A stretch of DNA of 64,000 nucleotides from Spirochaetia bacterium (lineage in GTDB: Bacteria > Spirochaetota > Spirochaetia > Treponematales > Treponemataceae), in assembly GCA_900767955.1 (NCBI GenBank), contig CAAGBC010000038.1, forward strand, positions 1 through 64,000, given 5' to 3'. The first letter of the stretch is position 1. Each line of letters opens with the position of its first letter. The position numbers were made by a program, and so were the translations under genes. Below the pieces are notes generated by a model that searched no databases, was not told where the DNA came from, and saw only the letters and a program-made list of their open reading frames with translations. Below are positions 8,019 through 17,700 of this stretch, one piece after another.

Positions 8019-8618
8019 TTATATTGATACATTTAACAACGCCGAAACAGGAGATACATTTTCAATTTTTACTGATTCCCCAAGATTCAACACTGTTGAA
8101 GTATAATTTACGATTCCTTTTATTCCGCACTTTTCTAATCTAAGTGCAACATTTTGTGCATCTTTTTCTAAAACACACAAAATTGCGTATTCTATTTTTT
8201 CTGCTGAAATTACAGATTCCAATCGTGACAAAGGATACAAAGGAAATGTTGATCTCAAAATTTCTGTTCTGTTTACATTTGCATCAAAACCAGCAACAAT
8301 CTGAAATCCACTTCCTAAAAAAATACTTGTATCAAGCATGGCAGCACCAATTCTTCCAAGCCCCACGATACAGCACTTTTTTTCTTCTGTTTTTTCAATT
8401 CCAAGTACTTGTATAATAGAATATTTTAATTTTTCTACATCATAACCATTTGAAACTCCACCAGAAATTCCTGCGCTTTTTAAGTCAAATCTAACTAAAG
8501 AATCTTTCCAGCCAGATATGCGACTTATTTCTACAGATGTAATTCTTTGAAGTTTTACATCATCTAGCAACTTTATCAACGCAACTAAACGACGCTTTGT
8601 TGGTTCTGAAATACTCAT
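8019..8618 (-). CDS. rex: Redox-sensing transcriptional repressor Rex
   Basis: The 199-residue protein has an N-terminal winged helix (PTKRRLVALIKLL, then VTSVEISRISG-like and KDSLVRFDLKSAG) and a Rossmann domain with CCIVGLGRIGAAML that binds NADH/NAD. Rex proteins repress fermentative and redox genes when the NADH/NAD ratio is low and let go when NADH binds. The start at 8618 gives the usual Rex length; the longer frame to 8663 would begin inside the promoter. A TTGTTC, 17 bp, TATAAT promoter lies just upstream, and a palindrome like a Rex box lies further up at 8733-8748, suggesting autoregulation. serC and serA follow in the same direction. Confidence 0.93.
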   Translation of the reverse strand: MSISEPTKRRLVALIKLLDDVKLQRITSVEISRISGWKDSLVRFDLKSAGISGGVSNGYDVEKLKYSIIQVLGIEKTEEKKCCIVGLGRIGAAMLDTSIFLGSGFQIVAGFDANVNRTEILRSTFPLYPLSRLESVISAEKIEYAILCVLEKDAQNVALRLEKCGIKGIVNYTSTVLNLGESVKIENVSPVSALLNVSI

Positions 8619-8634
8619 AACAGAATACCTTTTT

Positions 8635-8663
8635 ATTATAATAATTTGGATTTTTTGGAACAA
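8635..8663 (-). promoter_or_regulatory. Promoter of rex (and probably serC-serA)
   Basis: Minus-strand TTGTTC (8663-8658), 17 bp, TATAAT (8640-8635), 16 bp before the ATG. The leader would be about 10 nt. Confidence 0.65.
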
Positions 8664-8732
8664 TTAAAATTCAAGTAGCAAATCTTTGTTTTTACACAAA
8701 ACTTGCATAAAAACTTAAAATTTACATTTTAC

Positions 8733-8748
8733 TGTGAAATATTTCACA
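8733..8748. promoter_or_regulatory. Rex-box-like palindrome
   Basis: TGTGAAATATTTCACA is a perfect 16-bp palindrome preceded on the minus strand by a T, so it equals the known Rex operator pattern (TTGTGA, six AT-rich bases, TCACA). It lies about 70 bp upstream of the -35 of the rex promoter seen here, which is further than usual for simple repression. Confidence 0.6.
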
Positions 8749-8770
8749 ATGATTTTTTCACAAAGACAAA

Positions 8771-8812
8771 AAAAAAGCAAGGCCGGAAAAAGAATGGGAA
8801 ACGACCTTGCTA
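8771..8812 (-). terminator. Terminator of the lytic transglycosylase gene
   Basis: Minus-strand hairpin AGCAAGGTCG / CGGCCTTGCT with a 16-nt loop, followed by a run of T. It is 44 bp past the transglycosylase stop codon. Confidence 0.85.
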
Positions 8813-8855
8813 TATATTAATTAAGGAGGACAATTTTATTCATCTAAAATATCGG

Positions 8856-9623
8856 TTACTTAAAAAATGCAACGGATATTCCAGACATTGGTTGTGAAGT
8901 TTCGTAATAAGCTAAAACTTCTTCAGCAAAAAGCTTTTCTAATTTATCTTGATAAGCTTTAATTTTGCCTACATAATTTAATGTTGACTCTGGTGTTCTT
9001 CCTGAACGAACCTTGTTTGTACCTGCATTATACATTGCAAGTCCTGTAACTTCGTTTCCTGCAACATTCAAACAAAAACGAAGATGTGACATTCCATATT
9101 TTGCACTAACAGCTGGATTAAAAAAATCTTCTTCTTCCAACTGAGGGAATGAACGATTATTCAACTGAAACAAACCTCTATCAATAGAAGCATTTGTATT
9201 TTTGTTTACAGCGTTTACTTTATATCTACTTTCTGTATAAGCAAGTGCAAATGCCAAAGAAAGTGGAATATCATTTTTTTCTGCTTCTTCAAGGATTGCT
9301 AAAGAAACATCTCTGTTTCCTGTAACATGCAAGTAAAACCATTCTACTGCACCTTTTGAAGAAGGCTGTCGGTATAAAGCTAATCCATCATCACCACGAA
9401 TTGCTTTTTCTGATTTAAAACCAACTTCATGAATTAATGCCCCGAATTCTGCAACAACTTCATTTTCTACTTCTGAAGCAGCTTTTACAACAGGAAGGAA
9501 TTTTTGTGTTGATTTTGATGGACAAGAAAGCGCAACTACAATAGCTACAACAATAAAAACTGCACAAATGATTATGTAGTTTTTGCAACTAGAAATAAAC
9601 GAATTATTTTCAATCTGTGTCAT
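8856..9623 (-). CDS. Membrane-anchored lytic transglycosylase (SLT domain)
   Basis: The 255-residue protein has one N-terminal transmembrane segment (IIICAVFIVVAIVVALSC, about residues 16-33) and a periplasmic SLT domain. The catalytic Glu is in FALAYTESRYKVNAV, followed by DRGLFQLN and the AMYNAGTNKV motif typical of the fold. Such enzymes cleave peptidoglycan between MurNAc and GlcNAc, leaving 1,6-anhydro ends. The start at 9623 has GGAG at a good distance; the upstream ATG at 9638 has none. A possible promoter TTGTCG, 17 bp, TTATAT lies in the 185-bp upstream gap. It is a single-gene unit with its own terminator. Confidence 0.85.
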   Translation of the reverse strand: MTQIENNSFISSCKNYIIICAVFIVVAIVVALSCPSKSTQKFLPVVKAASEVENEVVAEFGALIHEVGFKSEKAIRGDDGLALYRQPSSKGAVEWFYLHVTGNRDVSLAILEEAEKNDIPLSLAFALAYTESRYKVNAVNKNTNASIDRGLFQLNNRSFPQLEEEDFFNPAVSAKYGMSHLRFCLNVAGNEVTGLAMYNAGTNKVRSGRTPESTLNYVGKIKAYQDKLEKLFAEEVLAYYETSQPMSGISVAFFK

Positions 9624-9808
9624 TTTAATCTCCAACACGAGTTTCAGATTCTAAGCCACACATCACAAATATAATCTTTTATTAAACTATCCGACAACTG
9701 AATAATGACATATTTTTAGATTCTGTTCAAGAGAAAATAATTAATTTTAATGAAAAACTGTGAAAAATAATTAAAAATTACGAAAACTTTGCGTTATTTC
9801 GCAAATGA

Positions 9809-10378
9809 TTACATTTTATACAAAACAAAACCGCTTTCAGAAACTTTCGCAAGCATTGCATTTTCATCAGACCAAGTTTTTTCTGCAAAATATAAATAAT
9901 GCTGATGCTTTGCAGACATTTCAGAAACGAACCACATTGTCCAACTATTTTCATCTAATGCACTTGATTTATCTTTTTCCAAAAACTGAACAGGTATTTC
10001 AAAACCAACAACAGCTTGGCAATCTTTTATTCGTCTAGCAGTATGTTTCATTGCAGAAATAACGGAATCTGCATCTTCTGAAGTTTCAAAAGATTTTTCC
10101 ACAACTGGAATAACAAAAACAAAACTTTTACCGTTTTCAATATTTTTTAAACAATCTCTGAACTTTGCAAGAATTTCTTCATTGTAATTGCCATCTGAAA
10201 TTTCTACACTTTTTACAGGAACTTTTACACCTACAACAGAATAATCATCAAGTGGATGTTCCGAATTCAAAAAATCATCTAATTCATAAACACAAATATT
10301 TTCTGTAGGCAAAACTTTATTATCATTAATACAAACTAATTCGCCATTTTGATATTTTAATAACGGTTCAAATTTCAT
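9809..10378 (-). CDS. Hypothetical protein, 189 aa
   Basis: I do not recognise this protein. It is soluble, without signal peptide or membrane segment, with an acidic N-terminal half and alternating strand/helix character (SFVFVIPVVEKSF, AVVGFEIPVQFL). Tryptophan-rich stretches (NSWTMWFVSEM, YFAEKTW) suggest a folded enzyme-like or binding domain; a TIM-barrel-like fragment is one guess. Codon use matches its neighbours. It stands alone between the transglycosylase and a repeat-bearing intergenic region, and its upstream gap carries no clear promoter. Likely real because of length and composition. Confidence 0.6.
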   Translation of the reverse strand: MKFEPLLKYQNGELVCINDNKVLPTENICVYELDDFLNSEHPLDDYSVVGVKVPVKSVEISDGNYNEEILAKFRDCLKNIENGKSFVFVIPVVEKSFETSEDADSVISAMKHTARRIKDCQAVVGFEIPVQFLEKDKSSALDENSWTMWFVSEMSAKHQHYLYFAEKTWSDENAMLAKVSESGFVLYKM

Positions 10379-10384
10379 TTTAAT

Positions 10385-10470
10385 TCCTTCAAATACGTCC
10401 GGTCAAGGCACGCTTTGCTCAAGGCCTTGACTCGGCCGTTTTTAGGGTTCTTCAAGCATTGTAGAACCCA
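10385..10470. repeat. Two adjacent palindromes in an intergenic region
   Basis: GTCAAGG (10402-10408) pairs with CCTTGAC (10425-10431), and GGGTTC (10445-10450) with GAACCC (10464-10469). They are G+C richer than the surroundings. The first resembles the GTCAAGGG/CCCTTGAC palindrome at 46351-46389, so it may belong to a dispersed family. Confidence 0.5.
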
Positions 10471-10471
10471 A

Positions 10472-10513
10472 ATAAAAAAAGACCTTTATGCATTTTTACA
10501 CAAAGGCCTTTGT
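10472..10513 (-). terminator. Terminator of the PTS EIIA gene
   Basis: Minus-strand AAAGGCCTTT pairs with AAAGGTCTTT around a short AT-rich loop and runs into a T tract. It lies about 20 bp past the stop codon. Confidence 0.85.
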
Positions 10514-10530
10514 ACTAAGCAGAATAAAAA

Positions 10531-10977
10531 CTATTCTGTAAGAATTTTTATAACTTCAGCTTTATCCTGTGTGCTTAAAATCTGTTGACGCTTTTCTGCA
10601 CTTTTGAACAAAAGACTAACTTCTGCAAGGAACTGAAGATGTGGACCTGTTTTGTTCACAGGTGACAAAGTCATAATGAAAATTCTACATGGTTCTTGAT
10701 CAAGTGAATCGAAATCTACAGGGTTATCAGAAATTCCGATACAAGCAACAAGATCAGTAACACTATCTGTTTTTCCATGTGGAATCGCAATACCGTGTTT
10801 CATACCAGTTGACATTTTGCGTTCTCTATCAAGGACGCATTCTTTAGCACCTGCTTTATCAGTTACTTTTCCTGCCTTTACTAGTATATTCAACATTTCG
10901 TCAATAATTTCTTCTTTAGTAGTTCCCTTCAAGTGAAGGTTTACTGTATCAGTTGTTAAAACAGTTCTCAAATCCAT
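10531..10977 (-). CDS. PTS EIIA protein, fructose/nitrogen type (PtsN-like)
   Basis: The 148-residue protein is a single EIIA domain of the fructose/mannitol/PtsN class. The phosphorylated His is residue 67 in KHGIAIPHGKT, and the flanking blocks RERKMSTGM and HLQFLAEVSLLFK fit the fold. No permease or EI/HPr gene is nearby, so a regulatory role is more likely than sugar uptake; this is inference. It has a consensus-like promoter (TTGACA, 17 bp, TAAACT) ending 6 nt before the ATG, hence a leaderless mRNA, and its own terminator. Confidence 0.88.
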   Translation of the reverse strand: MDLRTVLTTDTVNLHLKGTTKEEIIDEMLNILVKAGKVTDKAGAKECVLDRERKMSTGMKHGIAIPHGKTDSVTDLVACIGISDNPVDFDSLDQEPCRIFIMTLSPVNKTGPHLQFLAEVSLLFKSAEKRQQILSTQDKAEVIKILTE

Positions 10978-10983
10978 AAATTC

Positions 10984-11089
10984 AGTTTATTTGCTGGAAT
11001 GATTTATGTCAAGAAAAAAACTTTAAAATACTTAAAAATATTTAAAAAGACTTTACCAATATTGAAAAACTCCCAAATTATGATATAGT
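10984..11089. promoter_or_regulatory. Divergent leaderless promoters (PTS EIIA gene and 11097 gene)
   Basis: Leftward: TTGACA (11012-11007), 17 bp, TAAACT (10989-10984), 6 nt, ATG. Rightward: TTGAAA (11062-11067), 16 bp, TATAGT (11084-11089), 7 nt, ATG at 11097. The two units are read divergently from a 119-bp gap. Confidence 0.75.
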
Positions 11090-11096
11090 TACACCC

Positions 11097-11498
11097 ATGA
11101 CAAATATTCAAAAATTTCGTACAGATATTCAAAAGTTAATCAAACACTACAGAGCTGAACATTCAAAATACAACATAGAAGAAGTTTCTAATCAAATCAT
11201 AAGTTTCTTTGAAAAAGAAAGCACTTGCCCAAGAACTTTATCAGGTGCAGTTGCTCAATATTGGAAAGAAGAATTTATTGATACTTCAGCAGACCCAGAA
11301 AACGAACCTTCAATGGACAATATAAATATTCTTGGGGCTTTGCTATCTTTTTTGGAAGCAACAGATGAAGATGAAGATTTACTTTCTGACAAAAACTGGA
11401 AAGACCTTGCTGAACTAGTTACATACGAAGCAGAAGATTTACCTATTGATATTTTACAAGCATTAATGTCAACACTTGTAAGAAAAAGCGCAATATAA
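11097..11498 (+). CDS. Hypothetical protein, 133 aa
   Basis: I do not recognise this family. The protein is soluble, helical and acidic, particularly in the middle (EATDEDEDLLSDKNW) and near the end. No Cys-rich motif or signal peptide is present. It is transcribed from its own leaderless promoter, and its stop codon is 2 bp from the start of the radical SAM gene, so the two are one operon and the small protein may be a partner or regulator of that enzyme; this is inference from spacing only. Confidence 0.7.
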   Translation: MTNIQKFRTDIQKLIKHYRAEHSKYNIEEVSNQIISFFEKESTCPRTLSGAVAQYWKEEFIDTSADPENEPSMDNINILGALLSFLEATDEDEDLLSDKNWKDLAELVTYEAEDLPIDILQALMSTLVRKSAI

Positions 11499-11500
11499 AA

Positions 11501-12502
11501 ATGAACGAATTTTATTCAAACTGTACACAATGTCCTAGACAATGCAAAATCAACAGAACAGAAAATTCTACAGGCTTTTGTGGAGAAACTGACAAAGTAC
11601 GAATAGCTGTTGCCTGCCTTCATTTTGGAGAAGAACCTCTTGTTACTGTACATGGAGGCAGTGGAACTATTTTCTTTACGGGTTGTACATTGCGTTGTTC
11701 CTTTTGCCAAAATTATCAAATATCTCAACAAGGCATGGGAACTGAAATTTCCAAAGTGGATTTTGCTAACATCTGTCTAAAACTTCAAGAACTTGGTGCA
11801 GAAAATATAAATTTAGTTACAGGAAGTCATGTAATTCCTGCCCTTGCTGAATATATTCCATACGCACAGGAATGTGGTTGTAAAATTCCTTTTTGCTGGA
11901 ATTCTTCCGCTTACGAATCTGTAGAAACTCTAAAATTACTTAAAGATTATGTAAAAATTTGGCTTCCTGATTTAAAAACATTAAATTCCCATGTGGCAAA
12001 AAAATTATTCATTGCAAAAGATTATCCAGAAGTTGCTACAAATGCCATAAAATATATGATAGAAAATTTTCCACTTCAAACAACTTCTGTCACAAAAAAC
12101 GGAATTCAAAAAGAAAAAATCACACAAGGCGTAATAATTCGTCATTTATTTTTGCCAGGGCATTTTGAAGACACAGCAGAAACTCTTGAATGGCTCAAAG
12201 CTCACGCTGATAAAAAAACTTGGATTTCATTAATGTCGCAATACACACCAGTTCCTTTTAAGGAAGACGAAGAAAAACTTACACAACGAATGAAATCACT
12301 TTCAATCATAGAAAATAGGCTTGTTTCAAAAGAAGAAGATTACGACTTACAAGATTTAATCGAAGCATACGACTTTGAAAATTTGTTTTATCAAGAACTT
12401 TCTGATGATACAAGTTGGTTACCAGATTTTAATAGAAAGCAACCTTTTTCAAATGAATTAGCAACTCCAATTTGGCATTGGAAACACGGATTTCTGAATT
12501 AA
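11501..12502 (+). CDS. Radical SAM protein, PflX / pyruvate-formate-lyase-activase-like
   Basis: The 333-residue enzyme has the radical SAM cluster motif CTLRCSFCQNYQIS (CxxxCxxC, about residues 67-74) after an N-terminal Cys-rich part (CTQCPRQCKINR, GFCGE) typical of the PflX group. Downstream blocks (GAENINLVTGSHVIPAL, PFCWNSSAYES, WLPDLKTLNS) match that group as well. The protein should generate a 5'-deoxyadenosyl radical; its target is unknown. It lies 2 bp after the small acidic 11097 gene. No glycyl-radical enzyme is in the window. Confidence 0.85.
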   Translation: MNEFYSNCTQCPRQCKINRTENSTGFCGETDKVRIAVACLHFGEEPLVTVHGGSGTIFFTGCTLRCSFCQNYQISQQGMGTEISKVDFANICLKLQELGAENINLVTGSHVIPALAEYIPYAQECGCKIPFCWNSSAYESVETLKLLKDYVKIWLPDLKTLNSHVAKKLFIAKDYPEVATNAIKYMIENFPLQTTSVTKNGIQKEKITQGVIIRHLFLPGHFEDTAETLEWLKAHADKKTWISLMSQYTPVPFKEDEEKLTQRMKSLSIIENRLVSKEEDYDLQDLIEAYDFENLFYQELSDDTSWLPDFNRKQPFSNELATPIWHWKHGFLN

Positions 12503-12627
12503 ATTTCAAGGCTAATTTTTTCTTTTTTTTGATGACTTTTATTCATTATTTTTGTTTATTAATTGTAAATAATTAAAAAAAAAGCGTGTTTTGTTAATTT
12601 AAAAAACACAACTAGCAATTTCCGTGT

Positions 12628-12633
12628 TATAAT
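12628..12633 (+). promoter_or_regulatory. -10 box of the malQ operon
   Basis: TATAAT sits 7 nt before the malQ ATG, as in the other leaderless units. No good -35 hexamer is visible at 16-18 bp. The rest of the 138-bp gap (12503-12640) is AT-rich with no gene. Confidence 0.55.
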
Positions 12634-12640
12634 ATTTTCT

Positions 12641-14731
12641 ATGAAAAATTCATCAACTAAAAACACCACAAAACAAGGTTCAAAACCTTCAAGAATGACA
12701 GGAATAGCTATTCCGCTTGGAGCTATTTATACAAAGAAAAATACAGTAATTGGAGAATTTACAGTTCTTCCAGACTTTGCAAAATTTTGTAAAAAAGCTG
12801 GAATTGAAATCATTCAGTTACTTCCTGTAAATGACACAGGAACACAATCTTCACCATACAGTGGATTATCTGCATTTGCTTTACATCCAATTTACATTGA
12901 TATTGCAAAACTTCCAGAATTTGAAGATGTATCAAAAGATAAAGACTTTGAAAAAAAATACAAAGATTTCATTAAAAAATTCCCTTACGATGGAAACACT
13001 CGTTACGACTACGATGGAATCTTAAACGCAAAAGATGAACTTTTAAGAACAATTTACGCAACAACAACTATTGCAAAAAGCGCAATGCCTTCAGAGGAAC
13101 TTACAAAATGGATTAAGAAAAATCCATGGATTGTAAATTACGCTGTTTACAAAAATCTAAAACACAAATATATGCAAGCAACTTGGAAAAGCTGGAAAAA
13201 GCAAGACCAAGAAGTTTCAGAAAAAGAAATTAAAAACCGCTGGAACAAAGATGCTGACAAAAAAGAACACCTCTTCTACGCATGGACTCAAATGCGTGCT
13301 GCTGAACAATTCAAAAAAGCTTGTGATGCAGTAAAAAAAGAAGGAATTATCATAAAAGGTGATATGCCAATTCTTATGAATGAAGATTCATGTGATGCAT
13401 GGGCATTGCCTGGAATTTTCAATCAGAATTTAAGAGCTGGTTCACCAGTTGATGGAGAAAACCCAACAGGACAAAACTGGGGATTCCCAACTTATAATTG
13501 GGATTATCTAAAAGATAACGATTACAATTGGTGGAAAGACAGACTAAAATCTGCTAGCCAATATTACGGAGCATACAGATTAGACCACATTCTTGGTTTC
13601 TTCCGTATTTGGGCTATTCCAACAAGAGATACAACAGCTGTTTTAGGACACACAGTTCCTAATGTTCCTATTACAAGACAAACATTAAATAACAATGGTT
13701 TTGATAACGACAGAATCCGTTGGTTATCACAGCCTCATGTTCCTACAGGAGCAGTAGAAGACATCACTTGGAATCATGATTCTGCTTGCAAAATTCTTGA
13801 ATTATTTATGAATAGAGTTGGCAATGAAGAATTGTGGCTTTTCAAAGATTCTATGACTGGTGACAAAGACATTTACGAAGCTGATTTAAGTTCCTTCTGT
13901 AATGAAGAAGCAAGCGGAAGAATTAAAGATGTATTAAGTATGTATTGGAGAAACCGCTGTTTAATAGAACTTTCAACAGACAACTTTGTTCCTGTTTGGA
14001 CTTATTATGAATCAACTTCTTGGAAATCTTTATCAGACGATGAAAAGAACAAACTAAAATATTTAATTGATTGCGCAGAAAATGACCAAAATTACCTTTG
14101 GGAAACACAATCAAGTGAAATCCTTTCTGAATTAACAAATTCTGTTGATATGGTTCCATGTGGAGAAGATTTAGGTGCAAACTTACCTTGTCTTCCTGGT
14201 GTAATGGACAAAAATAATATTCTTGCATTACGCGTAATTCGTTGGTGCAGAAAATGGGCAGAACAACCAGTTCAACCATATACACCACTTAACGAATTAA
14301 CAGAACTTTCTGTTGCAACTTCTTCTGTACACGATTCTCCAACATTAAGACAATGGTGGGACGAAGATAAAAACGGTGTAAATTTATTTGTTCATACTTA
14401 CCCATGGGCATTCGGTCTTGAAGGTTGGGACAACGACGCAATTAATAGAGTTGCAAATGAAACATTTACTCCAGAAAAAGCACAGAGTTTCTTAATGGCT
14501 GTAGCTCAAGCAAGAAGTGTTTGGTGTATTCACCCATTACAAGATTTCCTTTCTATGGAAAAATCTTATTGGCTAGAAAACTCCGATGCAGAACGCGTAA
14601 ATATTCCTGGAACAGTTTCAGAATTCAACTGGACATATAGACTTCCTGTTCAACTAGAACAAATATCAAAGGACGAAAGTTTAATCGCAAAAATTAAAGC
14701 TGTTGCTTCAGCACATAACGGGGGAAATTAA
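12641..14731 (+). CDS. malQ: 4-alpha-glucanotransferase (amylomaltase, GH77)
   Basis: The 696-residue enzyme transfers alpha-1,4-glucan segments in maltodextrin and glycogen metabolism. GH77 signatures are present: IQLLPVNDTGTQSSPYSG near the start, GDMPILMNEDSCDAW, YRLDHILGFFR (nucleophile Asp, about residue 313), GEDLGANLP (acid/base Glu, about 508) and SVHDSPTLRQWW (transition-state Asp, about 564). The first 20 residues are a low-complexity lead (NSSTKNTTKQGSKPS) before the domain. The last base of its stop codon is the first base of the next ATG (TAATG), so it is translationally coupled to the GH13 gene. Probably cytoplasmic, as no signal peptide is seen. Confidence 0.95.
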   Translation: MKNSSTKNTTKQGSKPSRMTGIAIPLGAIYTKKNTVIGEFTVLPDFAKFCKKAGIEIIQLLPVNDTGTQSSPYSGLSAFALHPIYIDIAKLPEFEDVSKDKDFEKKYKDFIKKFPYDGNTRYDYDGILNAKDELLRTIYATTTIAKSAMPSEELTKWIKKNPWIVNYAVYKNLKHKYMQATWKSWKKQDQEVSEKEIKNRWNKDADKKEHLFYAWTQMRAAEQFKKACDAVKKEGIIIKGDMPILMNEDSCDAWALPGIFNQNLRAGSPVDGENPTGQNWGFPTYNWDYLKDNDYNWWKDRLKSASQYYGAYRLDHILGFFRIWAIPTRDTTAVLGHTVPNVPITRQTLNNNGFDNDRIRWLSQPHVPTGAVEDITWNHDSACKILELFMNRVGNEELWLFKDSMTGDKDIYEADLSSFCNEEASGRIKDVLSMYWRNRCLIELSTDNFVPVWTYYESTSWKSLSDDEKNKLKYLIDCAENDQNYLWETQSSEILSELTNSVDMVPCGEDLGANLPCLPGVMDKNNILALRVIRWCRKWAEQPVQPYTPLNELTELSVATSSVHDSPTLRQWWDEDKNGVNLFVHTYPWAFGLEGWDNDAINRVANETFTPEKAQSFLMAVAQARSVWCIHPLQDFLSMEKSYWLENSDAERVNIPGTVSEFNWTYRLPVQLEQISKDESLIAKIKAVASAHNGGN

Positions 14732-17700
14732 TGAATATTTCTTACAATGAATTTCACGTAGGTAAAAAAATAAGAGACCTATGTAAATTTGATGGCAAAC
14801 TTTACGCTTCAACAGGAAACGTAATTCTTGCAAACATGAAAAATGTTCGTTTATTTGCAGATAAACTGAACAAAATTTTTGACGAACGCGGTCAACAAGA
14901 AAAGCGAATCTCTGCAGGTTCATTGAATGCAATGGGTCTTATTGATGAAGTTTTTCACTATGTATGTGCTATGTACAGAAAAGATGCACAAACAGATGCT
15001 TTTACTGTTGTTCTTGCTGCTTTAGACAAAGAATATGGAAAAGAAGCTGTTGATAATCTTTTATTAGAATTTTCTGCTGAGTTCCCTCCTGTTGATGTTT
15101 ACCAAGGAAAACTTTCTGCAAAAGAATATCTTGCACAAACTGCAATTGATACAGCAACTGGAAAAGAACGCACAAACAGAGAACAAACTCTTGAAGAAAT
15201 GATTCTTCTTCATTTGGCTAATGAAAACCCAGCTTTTAAACCTTTTGCAATTCTTTTTGATGATGTAGAACTTGCTAAAAATGAACTTTATCAAAAATCA
15301 TGGGCTACAATCCAAAAAACATTCCAAACATTACCTGTTTTTGGACCATTTAATCACGATTTAATCACAATGCTCAGAGAACCTGTTGTATTCAGTCCAA
15401 ACAGCTTAAAAGGACAGCTTGATTATATCCGCCAGTATTGGTCAGAAATTTTAGGTGATTGGCTAACACGCCTTCTTTCTGGAATGGACTTCCTTACAGA
15501 AGAAGAAAAAATGTTCATGACTTACAATCCAATTAACGGTGGTGAAGTAAGCATGGAACCATATAATTACGATGGTTTAATGAAAGAATATGAAAGATTC
15601 AGTCCAGACCGCGAATGGATGCCTTGTGTTATTCTTATGGCAAAAACTGTTCTTGTTTGGCTTGATCAACTTACAAAAAAATACAACCGTCCTATTACTC
15701 GCCTTGACCAAATCCCAGATGAAGAACTTGATGCTCTTAGAGATGAAGGATTTACTGGTCTTTGGCTAATTGGTCTTTGGGAAAGAAGTAACGCTTCTAA
15801 ACGCATTAAACAAATTTGTGGAAACCCAGAAGCAGCTGCTTCCGCATACAGTCTTTACGACTACAACATTGCTTCAAACATCGGTGGATGGGACGCATTA
15901 GCAAACTTACGCCAAAGACTTTGGCAGCGTGGAATTCGTCTTGCATCTGATATGGTTCCAAACCACACAGGTATGGACTCTGATTGGGTTGTAAACAGAC
16001 CTGATTTATTCGTTCAGAGAAGAGATGCTCCTTCTTCTTCATATTCCTTCAATGGAGAAAACTTAAGCCACGATCCAAGAGTAAGCGTTTTCCTTGAAGA
16101 TCACTATTATTCTAAAAATGACTGTTCAGTTGTTTTCAAACGCGTAGACAACCAAACAGGAGACACACGCTATATCTACCACGGAAACGACGGAACCGGT
16201 ATGCCTTGGAACGATACAGCTCAGATTGACTTCTTAAATCCTGCAGCTCGTGAAGCTGTTATGCAAGATATTCTTCATGTTGCAAGAAACTTCCCAATTA
16301 TTCGTTTTGATGCAGCTATGGTTCTTGCTAAAAAATCTATCCGCCGCTTATGGTATCCAGAACCAGGACACGGAGGAGATATTTATTCAAGAAGTGAATC
16401 AGCTCTTTCTACACAGGAATTTGAAGCTCGTATTCCAAACGAATTCTGGCGTGAAGTTGTAGACCGCGTTGCAAAAGAAGTTCCAGACACATTGTTGCTT
16501 GCAGAAGCTTTCTGGATGATGGAAGGTTACTTCGTTCGTACTTTGGGAATGCATCGTGTTTATAACAGTGCTTTCATGAATATGCTTAAAAAAGAAGAAA
16601 ACCAAAAATATCGTGATTCTGTTAAAAACACAATTAAATTTGACCCACAGATTCTTAAACGCTATGTAAACTTCATGAATAACCCAGATGAAGATACTGC
16701 TGTTGCTCAGTTCGGAAAAGATGACAAATACTTTGGTGTTTGTACATTGATGATTACAATGCCAGGTCTTCCAATGTTCGGTCACGGTCAGATTGAAGGT
16801 TTCACAGAAAAATACGGAATGGAATTTACTAAGGCTTACAAGAACGAAACTCCTGACCAGAATTTAGTAAATCGCCATTGGCATGATATTTTCCCACTTA
16901 TGAAAAAACGCTACATCTTTGCAAATGTTGATAACTTCTTGTTCTATGATGTTTGGGACAACGGTGGAGTAAACGAAAATATCTTTGCTTATTCTAACTC
17001 TTGCGGAAACGAATACGCAGTTGTTTTCTATAACAATAAATACGACAGAGCTCAAGGTTGGATTAAACAATCTTGTGAATATGCAGTAAAAATTGGTTCT
17101 GGTGACGAAACACATACAGAAATGCGCTCAAAGAGTATCTCTGAAGGATTAAATCTTTCTTATAATGACAACAAATTCTGTATTTTCAAAGAACACAGAA
17201 CAGGTTTATGGTTCATTCGTCGCAGCAAGGAAATCTGTGAAAAAGGTATGTTCATTGCATTAAACGGATTTGAATACCAAGTTTACACAGAAATCCACGA
17301 AGTTGAAGACACAGCTGACCATCGCTACCAAATTCTTTGTGACACATTACAAGGAAGAGGTTGCTACGACCTAGAAATTGAATGGCAAGAACTTTGCTAC
17401 AGAGATTTGTATCAGTCATTTGCAGCATTTGCTACAAGTGTAATTCCAGAAATTCACGGAATGTTAAATCCTGTAACAGATGAAAAACCAACAGCTGCAC
17501 AACTTAAAAAACAAGTTAAAGCTCTTGTTGATTCTTGCAAAAACGCTGCAATTAATTTCTACACAACAGCAAATAATTTTGCACAAGATGTAGAACTTCC
17601 AGAAGCAGAAAAACAGTATGCAAACTTTGCAAAACTTCTTGAAAAACTTGTTCTTCTTGCTGCTGAAAAACCAGCTAAAAAACCAGAAGATGTAATGGCT

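Noticed and set aside
8703..8897. A 64-codon frame on the plus strand near a strong AAGGAGG at about 8823
   Set aside because: The frame spans the terminator of the transglycosylase gene and its end is antisense to that gene. No good start codon follows the AAGGAGG, and the protein has low complexity.
14708..17115. Several minus-strand frames of 70-130 codons across malQ/GH13
   Set aside because: All are shadows of the two coding frames, which have catalytic motifs and normal codon use.
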